In this document: positions 16,515-23,806 of the stretch, piece after piece
Layout of the letters: every line of letters begins with the position of its first letter
Numbering within the stretch: position 1 is the stretch's first letter
NCBI GenBank assembly: GCA_964553405.1
Contig: CAZKLS010000017.1
Coordinates: 1 to 36,333, forward strand
DNA: 36,333 nucleotides
Direction of reading: 5' to 3'
From: DATIRA01 sp964553405
GTDB taxonomy: Bacteria; Pseudomonadota; Gammaproteobacteria; Steroidobacterales; Steroidobacteraceae
Position numbers and translations under genes: made by a program
Notes under the pieces: model-generated
Database searches by the model: none
The model's input: only the letters and a program-made list of their open reading frames with translations
Told to the model about the DNA's origin: nothing

Positions 16515-18347
16515 ATGACCGCGATGAACTCGCAGCAGCTGATCGAACTCCTTCACGCCGTGCTGCGCGGCGAGACACAAGTGGATGAACTGGTCGCCGA
16601 GGTCGAGCGGACCCTCGGCGGCGAGCACCCGGAGACCGCCGTGTTTCTCCAGGAGCTCGAGGCCGCGTACGGACGCAATGAAGTCCGCTACGACCTCTAC
16701 CTGCACCTGAAGGACCGACTGCTTCAGAGCGCACCGTCGGCGCCCGAGGGCGCAACGGTCCTGCGGCACTCGCCCGATACGGGTTCGCCCGCGGAGCGCA
16801 CGATTCTCCGACCCGCCGCCACGGCCCCGGCGACTCGCCCGACCCCGAGTCGGCCGCGCAGTCTCCCGGCCGGGAGCCCGTCCACCGGCGCCGGATGGGA
16901 CGAGGTCGACGGCTGGGCGCCGGGTGTCGAGCAGCCGCTGGAGCCCGGCTCGGTCGTCAAGAGCCGCTTCGTGCTGGAGCAGAGAATCGGCGAAGGCGGC
17001 ATGGGCGTCGTCTTCAAGGCGAAGGACCTGCGCAAGGAAGAGGCGCAGGACCGAGATCCCTCGGTCGCGATCAAGTTCCTGAGTTCCGAGTTCCGCAAGC
17101 ATCCGGAAGCGCTCAAGGCGCTGCAGCGGGAAACGCGCCGGGCGCAGACGCTTGCGCATCCGAACATCGTCACGGTGTACGACTTCGATCGCGACGGCAC
17201 GCTGATCTTCATGACGATGGAGTTTCTCGGCGGCGAGCCGCTCGATCGTTTCATCCAGCGCCACCCGCAGGGTGTCAGGTTCAAGGAGGCCTGGCCCATC
17301 GTCGAGGGGGCGGGCAGGGCGCTGATGTACGCCCACGAGCAGGGCGTCGTGCATGCGGACTTCAAGCCCGGCAACGTGTTCGTCGCCGACGGCGCAAAGG
17401 GCCGGCAGGTAAAGGTGCTGGATTTCGGCATCGCGCGCGCGCTCGTGTCGCCCGGCGACGGACCTGACGAAGGCACGAAGTTCGATGCAGGCTCGCTCGG
17501 CGCGCTGACGCCGGCGTACGCGAGCCCGGAGATGCTGCTCAACGAGGACCCCGATCCGCGCGACGACGTCTATGCGCTGGCCTGTGTCGCCTACGAACTG
17601 CTCACCGGCCGGCACCCTTTCGGCGGCGTGGCCGCGGTCCGGGCGGCTCACGAAGGCCTGAAGGTCAAGCGGACGCCCGGGATGAGGCGGCGCCAGTTCA
17701 AGGCGCTGGTCCGGGGGCTCGCCTTCAAGCGCTCGGACCGTACGCCCAGCGTCGAGAGCTTCCTGGACGAGATGGCAGGCCCGCTGGGCGTCAAGGGCCG
17801 GGAGATGCGCCGGGCCATCCTGTCGACCGGCTTCACGGCCATCGCAGTCACGGCGATCGGCGTCGCGCTCTGGCTGTACATGAGACCCGACCCGGACGAG
17901 GTCTTCGTCCGCAACCTGATGAAGGACGCGAAGGCGCGCGTCGAGCAGCTGCAGTCCACGGCCGGCGGGCTGCCGTACGAACCCGACCTGCAGGCGCGGG
18001 ATGCATTCATCAGCCAGGGGAGCGACTACATCTACCTGGCCCAGCAGCCATTCGATCCCGGCCTGCTGTCGGAGGGCGTATCGAGTGCCTATGGAGCCTT
18101 CAGGGCGGCGCTGGAGATCGATCCGTCGAGCCGTGAGGCCGCCGAGGGAATTCTCGAGATCGTCCGCCTCTATGAGACCGAGGCGGAGCGCGCACTCGAG
18201 GCCGGGTATTTCGAGAAAGCCGCCCAGCTGGCCGCGTACGGACTGAAGGTGGCCCCCGGCCGCGACTCGCTGGAGCAGATACGGACCGAGGCAGCAGAAC
18301 GGATCCCTGCCGGCGAAACGACCCGCAGCGACGGCGGAACCGGCTGA
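16515..18347 (+). CDS. ppkA: T6SS Ser/Thr protein kinase PpkA-like, single-pass membrane
   Basis: This 610-aa kinase probably starts T6SS assembly by phosphorylating a T6SS target. The ATG at 16515 is chosen over the in-frame upstream codons, which overlap tagF-pppA. Residues 1-70 are a helical N-domain. A linker (71-145) carries ATVLRH (T81) and ERTILRP (T96). The kinase domain covers about 152-420: glycine loop IGEGGMG (158-164), Lys187 in AIKFL, catalytic loop VVHADFKPGNV (H280, D282, K284, N287), DFG at 303-305 and the APE-like YASPEM. The loop reads HAD instead of HRD, a non-RD kinase that may not need activation-loop phosphorylation. One membrane helix (about 434-456) is followed by a periplasmic helical repeat domain (about 470-600). 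Confidence 0.92.
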   Translation: MTAMNSQQLIELLHAVLRGETQVDELVAEVERTLGGEHPETAVFLQELEAAYGRNEVRYDLYLHLKDRLLQSAPSAPEGATVLRHSPDTGSPAERTILRPAATAPATRPTPSRPRSLPAGSPSTGAGWDEVDGWAPGVEQPLEPGSVVKSRFVLEQRIGEGGMGVVFKAKDLRKEEAQDRDPSVAIKFLSSEFRKHPEALKALQRETRRAQTLAHPNIVTVYDFDRDGTLIFMTMEFLGGEPLDRFIQRHPQGVRFKEAWPIVEGAGRALMYAHEQGVVHADFKPGNVFVADGAKGRQVKVLDFGIARALVSPGDGPDEGTKFDAGSLGALTPAYASPEMLLNEDPDPRDDVYALACVAYELLTGRHPFGGVAAVRAAHEGLKVKRTPGMRRRQFKALVRGLAFKRSDRTPSVESFLDEMAGPLGVKGREMRRAILSTGFTAIAVTAIGVALWLYMRPDPDEVFVRNLMKDAKARVEQLQSTAGGLPYEPDLQARDAFISQGSDYIYLAQQPFDPGLLSEGVSSAYGAFRAALEIDPSSREAAEGILEIVRLYETEAERALEAGYFEKAAQLAAYGLKVAPGRDSLEQIRTEAAERIPAGETTRSDGGTG

Positions 18348-18364
18348 CGGGGGCTCGCCCATCC

Positions 18365-19219
18365 TTGCCTGGAACCGCGCAATCGAGGGCCTGCGCAGTG
18401 GCCTGCCTGGGACTGCTGGTCGGATGCAGTTCCGCGCCGCAGCGGATCGACGAGCAGGCGCGACGGCAGGGCTACACGCGGTCGGTCATGCAGGGTGAAG
18501 CCTATGCGCACGTCGTGTATCGGCAAGATGCACGGACGCGCGGCGGACCGCTCCACGTGTACATCGAAGGCGATGGCAACCCATACCTGCAGCGCGGCAT
18601 CGTGGCGGCGGACCCGACGCCCCGGCGACCGGTCATGCTGCATCTGATGGCGCTGGACCCTCGCGATGCAGCGTACGTGGGCAGACCATGCTACTTCGGG
18701 CTCGCTGCCGAGCCGCCCTGTACCGCGCTCGACTGGACGCTCGATCGCTTCAGCACCGACGCCGTCGAGAGCATGGCACGCGTCATCGAAATGCTGATCG
18801 AGTCAGGCGGATACGACTCGGTCGAGCTGTTCGGCCACAGCGGCGGCGGAACCATGGCCGTGCTGCTTGCGCGGCGACTGTCGAGCGCCACGAGAGTCGT
18901 GACGCTGGCCGGCAACCTCGACGTCACCGCGTGGACCGAGCTGCACGGTTACAGCCCGTTGCGCGGCTCGCTGAACCCGGTCAGCGAGGGTCCGCTGCCG
19001 GTTCGGGTCGATCAGCTTCACCTGGCCGGCGAGGACGACCGAAACGTTCCGCCACGGCTGATCGCGGACGCTGCACGTCGCCTCGGCGCGCGGGGGATAC
19101 GCGTCGTGCCCGGCGCCGACCATGCATGCTGCTGGGAAAAGGAGTGGCCGGCCGTCATCGCCGGCCACCCCGGGTCAAAGGACCTCGCTACTGGAACTGG
19201 TAGCGCAGACCCACCGTGA
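18365..19219 (+). CDS. Lipoprotein alpha/beta hydrolase at the end of the T6SS operon
   Basis: This 284-aa protein starts at a TTG with GGGGGC upstream. The only later start (GTG) would destroy the signal peptide. The lipobox is LLVGC with Cys21. The serine hydrolase core shows an oxyanion region VYIEGDGNP (66-74), nucleophile elbow FGHSGGG with Ser159, an acid in AGEDDRNVPP (D224 or D225) and a His in GADHACCW (H253). It would be a membrane-anchored periplasmic esterase or lipase. It starts 17 bases after ppkA and is probably co-transcribed. Its role in T6SS is unknown: envelope remodelling, effector or chance neighbour. Its last 32 bases overlap the stop of the opposing autotransporter gene. 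Confidence 0.75.
   Translation: MPGTAQSRACAVACLGLLVGCSSAPQRIDEQARRQGYTRSVMQGEAYAHVVYRQDARTRGGPLHVYIEGDGNPYLQRGIVAADPTPRRPVMLHLMALDPRDAAYVGRPCYFGLAAEPPCTALDWTLDRFSTDAVESMARVIEMLIESGGYDSVELFGHSGGGTMAVLLARRLSSATRVVTLAGNLDVTAWTELHGYSPLRGSLNPVSEGPLPVRVDQLHLAGEDDRNVPPRLIADAARRLGARGIRVVPGADHACCWEKEWPAVIAGHPGSKDLATGTGSADPP
19144..19168 (-). terminator. Terminator hairpin of the autotransporter gene, inside the hydrolase gene
   Basis: The arms GTGGCCGGC (19144-19152) and GCCGGCCAC (19160-19168) pair perfectly over 9 bp around a 7-base loop. Read on the minus strand, the hairpin begins 20 bases after the autotransporter stop and is followed by TCCTTTTCCC, a modest T-tract. It lies in coding sequence of the convergent hydrolase gene. 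Confidence 0.55.
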
Positions 19220-20491
19220 GGACGCCGTAGTCGATCGAGTCCAGGCTCGACACGCTCTCGTAATCCACGAAACCGGCGACGCCGTTCGCGAACAGGGCTG
19301 AGACGCCGATCGCCCAGCGATAGAAGGACGTGTCGGGTTTGTCGGAAGTCACGCGTGCTGTCGTCGCGGGAGTACGGAACGGGTCCGCAACGTACTGGAT
19401 CGAGAACCTCGTGCGATCGTCCTCCTGCTCGCTGACGTAAACCGCCCGCGCGTAGGGAGACAGGATGCCCCAGCTCATGCTGGCCGCGTAGCTCAGGTCG
19501 GCGCCGGCCTGCAACTGCAGCGACTTGGCGCTCTGGTCCTGGTAACGCAGGTTGAGCTCGGGGTGGCTGCCACCTTTCTCGGAGAAACCGTCCACGTCCA
19601 CGTCCACGTAGCTGATGGCCGCAATGGGCCCGAACTGCCAGCCGCCTGAAGTGAAGACGTAACCCAGGCTCAGGCCCGCATACAGCGAATTGCTGTCGGT
19701 GCTGCCGCGAGCGGTATGGTCGATCGCGTCCGTCTCGCCCGGGATGCTCGTCTGCGTGATGACGTAGCGCACCCGCCGGAGCGAGTCGTAGCTCGCCGAG
19801 CCGTAGCTCGCGATCGCGTCCACATAGAAGTGCTCGCCGAACCATGATCCGAACACCGACCCGGTCAGCCCGTCGCCCGACAGCGAGCCGCCCTCGCGGT
19901 AGTCGGTGCTGCTGTCGGCATAGGCGAGCGCCAGGCCGCCGACGAAGCTGTCGGAGAAGCGGTAATCGACGCCTGCGGTGACCGCCCACAGGTCGAAGTC
20001 ATATGCGGCCTCATACGCGGTGCGCGACTTGTCGCCGGAACCGAAACTGCCGTTGACGAACATGCCGAGGCGCCCGTCCATGTAACCGACGTCGCCGTCG
20101 CCCGCCGCCCCGCCGTTGCTCAGCAGGCTGACGACCGGATCCGCCGCATTGCTGGCCATCGCGAGGCCGCCGGACGCGGAACGCAGGCTGACCAGGCGCG
20201 AGGCGATGTTGGAGAAGTTGGACCGGTCGAAGTTGATCGTATTGGCCTTCGGAGCGTTGAGTTCCTCCGAGGTGATGGCCTGCAGCGCATCGCCCTGCTG
20301 CGTGGGATCCGTGGCACGCACGACCCGACCGCAACGGTCGAGAAGCTGCTGCTCCGTGTCCGTGAGGCCGTCGGGTTCCGCCCGCTTGCGGACCAGGCTC
20401 GGGCACAGGGCAGGGTCTTCCGCGGCCGGCAGCGAGGTATTCCTGATCGCGATCCCCATCGAAGACTGGTTCTCGTTGAGGTCGGCGGCCA
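19188..20491 (-). CDS. Autotransporter beta-barrel domain protein (5' end lost in N gap)
   Basis: The sequence shows the C-terminal translocator of a type V secretion protein. From an internal ATG at 20459 it gives 423 aa, but the frame stays open up to the N run (ADLNENQSS before that Met), so the true start and the passenger domain lie in the gap. About the last 270 residues are an autotransporter barrel: MDGRLGMFVNGSFGSGDK, repeated alternating strands such as FDLWAVTAGVDYRFSDSFVG and GLALAYADSSTDYREGG, and an end of the outer-membrane type, VGLRYQFQ. A short Cys-containing segment (LLDRCGRVV) precedes the barrel. The passenger's function cannot be inferred. The gene is divergent from the caspase-like gene across the gap. 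Confidence 0.85.
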
Positions 20492-20591
20492 NNNNNNNNN
20501 NNNNNNNNNNNNNNNNNNNNNNNNNNNNNNNNNNNNNNNNNNNNNNNNNNNNNNNNNNNNNNNNNNNNNNNNNNNNNNNNNNNNNNNNNNN
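20492..20591. other. Assembly gap of 100 N
   Basis: Exactly 100 undetermined bases, the usual placeholder for a scaffold join of unknown length. Open frames run into it from both sides on opposite strands, so it replaces the starts of two divergent genes and their promoters. Confidence 0.97.
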
Positions 20592-22976
20592 GCGGCTCGC
20601 CCGGCCGCTGCCGAGCGGCCCGGCGCGCTTCCGCAGGACCCGAATCGCACGCTGGTCGTCGACTGCCTGCTGCCAGGGCAGGTACGAAAACTCGGCGGCC
20701 AGATGACGTACCTGGCACCGCGGCGACCCATCAAGACGACGGCGTCCGACTGCGAGATCCGCGGCGGAGAGTACGTCGCGTACGATCGGGCGAACTACCA
20801 GACGGCTCTGCAGGTATGGATGCCCGAAGCGGAGGCGGGCGATGCCGAAGCGCAGACATACGTCGGCGAAATCTACGAGCGGGGACTCGGACGTCCAGCC
20901 GATTACGGCGAGGCGGCCCGCTGGTATGAAAAGGCGGCTCAGCAGGGCTACGCCCGGGCGCAGATCAACCTCGCCTACCTCTACGAGCAGGGCCTCGGCG
21001 TCCCGGCGGATCCGCTGAAGGCGCTCAACCTGTACCGTCAGGGATCAGGGATCACCGACGACGCGCTGACCTACGCGTCCGAAGTGACCGCGGTTCGCAG
21101 CGAAATGCAGGCGACGATTGACGACCTGACCGCGCAGCTCGAGCAGCAGAATTCGCGGGTGGCCGAACTCCGCAGCGAGCTCGATTCGAGCCAGTCGCAG
21201 CTGTCCGCGCAGCGTGCGGCCCTCGCATCCGCGAGGGCGGAGGCAAGAGCCCTCGGCGAGCAGGTGGTCGAGCTCAAGTCGCAGGAGATCGTGGATCCCG
21301 CTCGCGTGGCCGAACTCCAGCGCCTCGAGGCGGAACTCAGCGCCCGCGAGCAGCGACTCGCCATTGAGGAGCAGAACGTGGCGAGCCTCGAGGCGACCGC
21401 CGCGACGCAGCGCTCGGTCCTGGCCGACCAGCTGAAGGCAGCCGCGGAGAAGGATCTGGCTCTGCGTAACCAGCTGGCCGACGTGACGCAGTCTCGCGAC
21501 CAGTTGCAGCAGCAGCTCGTCCAGACCCAGCGCAAGCTGCTCGATACGGAACAGCAGGTCGCGCGGCTTCGAGTGGACCTGACCAGCGAACGCGCCCGCA
21601 TCACGGCCGACAGGGCCGACCTCGCGCGCCGGACTTCCTCGGCTGCCGCATCGGACGCCGCCGAGCGTTCGAAGATGCAGGCCGCGATCGAGGCCCGGGA
21701 GCGACGCCTCGGCGAGCAGCAGGCACAGATCGACGAACTGCTTGCGCAGCAGCGCCGGTACGCCGCAGAGCTCGAGCAGCTGCGGGCTGAGCAACGGACG
21801 GGAAGCCAGGCGCAACAGGCCCAGCTGGCGTCGACGCGCTCCGAGCTCGCCACGACCCAGCGGCGACTGCTCGATACCGAGCAGCGCGTCGCCGACCTGA
21901 CCGCGCAGCTGGAGAGCGAGCGCCGCCAGATTCGGCTCGAACGCGAGCAGCTGGACCGGCGCGCAGCGGCGGCGGGGGCGGCGAAGCAGGCTGAAATCGA
22001 CGCTTTGAAGAGGCAGCTGGCAGACCGGGAACTCAGGCTGGGCGACCAGGAGCGGCTGATCGCAGCGCTGAAGCTCGATTCCCAGCGTGACCAGGCGCGC
22101 ATCCGGCAGCTCGAGGCGATGCCGGTCGAACGGGTGGCGGTTCGCAGCACGACGCCCGCGACGCCGCTGCCGGTCACGCTGCCGGCGGTGCCGAAGCGCA
22201 ACATCCCCAGGGAACTGACCGAGGGGACGTACCACGCACTGATCATCGGCAACAACAATTACCAGAACATGCCGAAGCTGCGAACGGCGGTCAGCGACGC
22301 GGAGGCGCTGGATGACGTGCTTCGAACGCGGTACGGCTTCAAGACCCGCGTACTGGTCGATGCCAGCCGGGCCGAGATTCTCAATGCGCTGAATGACTAT
22401 ACCCGGGCGAAATCGGGCTGGACGCTGGCCGAGGACGACAAGCTGCTGATCTACTACGCCGGTCACGGCGAGCTGGACCGGGCCAGCAATCGCGGGTACT
22501 GGCTGCCGGTCAACGCGCAGCGCGACAGCAACACCGAGTGGATCTCCGACGACATGATATCGAGCACGCTCAATATCATCCCCGCCCGTCACGTCATGGT
22601 CGTCGCGGATACCTGCTACGCCGGCACGCTGACGCGCAGCACGGGCGTCACCTACCGCAGCTCCGCGGACGAGGCAGCCCAGATGAAGGTGCTGATCTAC
22701 AAGGCGAAGAATCGTTCGCGGACGGTGCTGGCCGCAGGCGGCGACAGCCCGGTGGCCGACTCCGCCGGCGGGGATCACAGCATCTTCGCAGAAGCGATAC
22801 TCGCGGTCCTCAGCGGGAACGATCGTGTGCTGGACGGCCAGGCGCTGTACAACGCCATCTACGACGACGTCCGTCGCCAGAGCGAGAAGCTCGGACTGCC
22901 CCAGGATCCGCGTTACGACCAGATTCGCGGCGCGGGACACCGTAACGGCGAGTTCCTGTTCATTCCGACGGCCTGA
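20592..22976 (+). CDS. Sel1-repeat, coiled-coil, caspase-like (C14) protein (5' end lost in N gap)
   Basis: The frame is open from the first base after the gap, with family-like residues (RTLVVDCLLPGQVRKLG) before the ATG at 20703, so that ATG is probably not the start. Numbering from it: Sel1 repeats at about 42-118 (AQTYVGEIYERGLGRPADYG, AQINLAYLYEQGLGVPADP), a very long Gln/Arg/Glu-rich coiled coil at about 120-490, then a caspase-fold peptidase at about 520-757. The catalytic pair is visible: His588 in YYAGHGE and Cys638 in VADTCYAG. The fold begins YHALIIGNNNYQNMPKL. Cys/His and an intact core argue for an active Arg/Lys- or Asp-type protease, whose specificity is unknown. The coil and Sel1 parts suggest assembly into a complex. 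The stop overlaps the next gene by one base. Confidence 0.88.
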   Translation, partial: AARPAAAERPGALPQDPNRTLVVDCLLPGQVRKLGGQMTYLAPRRPIKTTASDCEIRGGEYVAYDRANYQTALQVWMPEAEAGDAEAQTYVGEIYERGLGRPADYGEAARWYEKAAQQGYARAQINLAYLYEQGLGVPADPLKALNLYRQGSGITDDALTYASEVTAVRSEMQATIDDLTAQLEQQNSRVAELRSELDSSQSQLSAQRAALASARAEARALGEQVVELKSQEIVDPARVAELQRLEAELSAREQRLAIEEQNVASLEATAATQRSVLADQLKAAAEKDLALRNQLADVTQSRDQLQQQLVQTQRKLLDTEQQVARLRVDLTSERARITADRADLARRTSSAAASDAAERSKMQAAIEARERRLGEQQAQIDELLAQQRRYAAELEQLRAEQRTGSQAQQAQLASTRSELATTQRRLLDTEQRVADLTAQLESERRQIRLEREQLDRRAAAAGAAKQAEIDALKRQLADRELRLGDQERLIAALKLDSQRDQARIRQLEAMPVERVAVRSTTPATPLPVTLPAVPKRNIPRELTEGTYHALIIGNNNYQNMPKLRTAVSDAEALDDVLRTRYGFKTRVLVDASRAEILNALNDYTRAKSGWTLAEDDKLLIYYAGHGELDRASNRGYWLPVNAQRDSNTEWISDDMISSTLNIIPARHVMVVADTCYAGTLTRSTGVTYRSSADEAAQMKVLIYKAKNRSRTVLAAGGDSPVADSAGGDHSIFAEAILAVLSGNDRVLDGQALYNAIYDDVRRQSEKLGLPQDPRYDQIRGAGHRNGEFLFIPTA

Positions 22977-23761
22977 TGTTCGAGACCGTCGAGCTGCAAT
23001 CGGACGGAGCGATCGGCCAGCTCAGGCTGAACCGTCCTGACAAGCTCAATGCACTGTCGCCGGCGATGCTGCGTGAGCTGGTGGACGCGGCGGCATGGTT
23101 CGACGAACGCACCGAACTGAAGGTCGTGATCGTCAGCGGGGCAGGGCGTGCCTTCTCGGCCGGCGCGGACCTCGAGGCCTTCCTGGCGCTCGAGCAGGAC
23201 GCGCTGCACGACGCGGCGGACCTCGGGCGGCAGATGGCGGAGGCCGTCGAGCGCATGCGCGCGGTCACGATCGCCGCCATCCACGGCTGGTGCGTGGGCG
23301 GAGGACTCGTGCTGGCGGCCGCTTGCGACCTGCGCCTCGCCGCCGGAGACGCCCGCTTCTCGATACCCGAAGTGGACCTCGGCATTCCGCTCGCCTGGGG
23401 CGGCATCCCGCGGCTGGTCAGCGAGATCGGGCCGGCCCGGACCCGGGAACTGGTGATGACGTGCCGGACGTTCGGCGCGACCGAGGCCCGCGACGCCGGG
23501 TTCATCAACCGGGTGGAGCCCTCCGACGAACTCCCGCGCAGCGCCAGTGAACTCGCCGAGACACTCGCCGCGAAACCGTCGCGGGTGCTGCGGGCGACGA
23601 AAAGGCACGTCAACGCCGTCACGCAGCAGCTGGCAGGCGTCGCCCGCAGCTGGTCGGATGCAGACAGCCTGGTCGCCGCGCTCGGGGATCCGGAATGTGC
23701 CGCCGCCCGTAATGACTACCTTGCGAGCAGGGGACGCACAGGCGGAGCTCGCAGCAACTGA
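22976..23761 (+). CDS. Enoyl-CoA hydratase/isomerase family protein
   Basis: This 261-aa crotonase-fold protein acts on acyl-CoA thioesters. Oxyanion-hole segments are present: GRAFSAGADLEAF (58-70) and IHGWCVGGGLVLAAACDLRL (102-121). The acid matching Glu164 of rat hydratase is Glu132 in SIPEVDLGIPLAWGG, but the position of Glu144 is Val112. One of the two catalytic glutamates is therefore missing, and a simple hydratase is unlikely; an isomerase or other crotonase reaction fits better. The ATG shares its A with the TGA of the caspase-like gene (TGATG), an odd pairing that implies coupled translation. Confidence 0.87.
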   Translation: MFETVELQSDGAIGQLRLNRPDKLNALSPAMLRELVDAAAWFDERTELKVVIVSGAGRAFSAGADLEAFLALEQDALHDAADLGRQMAEAVERMRAVTIAAIHGWCVGGGLVLAAACDLRLAAGDARFSIPEVDLGIPLAWGGIPRLVSEIGPARTRELVMTCRTFGATEARDAGFINRVEPSDELPRSASELAETLAAKPSRVLRATKRHVNAVTQQLAGVARSWSDADSLVAALGDPECAAARNDYLASRGRTGGARSN

Positions 23762-23767
23762 CGGGGA

Positions 23768-23801
23768 GCCGCGGTACGGGCCGGCGGGACGGTACCGCGG
23801 C
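23768..23801. terminator. Bidirectional terminator hairpin
   Basis: GCCGCGGTAC (23768-23777) and GTACCGCGGC (23792-23801) are a perfect 10-bp inverted repeat around a 14-base loop. It fills the 45-base space between the convergent enoyl-CoA hydratase-family and ahpF genes. No T-tract follows on either side. Confidence 0.6.
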
Positions 23802-23806
23802 CCGCC

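Noticed and set aside
20703..20705. ATG at 20703 as the true start of the caspase-like gene
   Set aside because: The same frame is open and family-like (RTLVVDCLLPGQVRKLG) from the gap edge at 20592, so the start is most likely within the N run.
20116..20734. Open frames crossing the N gap
   Set aside because: They include undetermined residues and cannot be supported. The flanking evidence favours the autotransporter on one side and the caspase-like gene on the other.
21045..22940. Minus-strand open frame of 631 codons
   Set aside because: It is antisense to the Sel1/coiled-coil/caspase gene; the coil codons produce an open reverse frame. No protein features.
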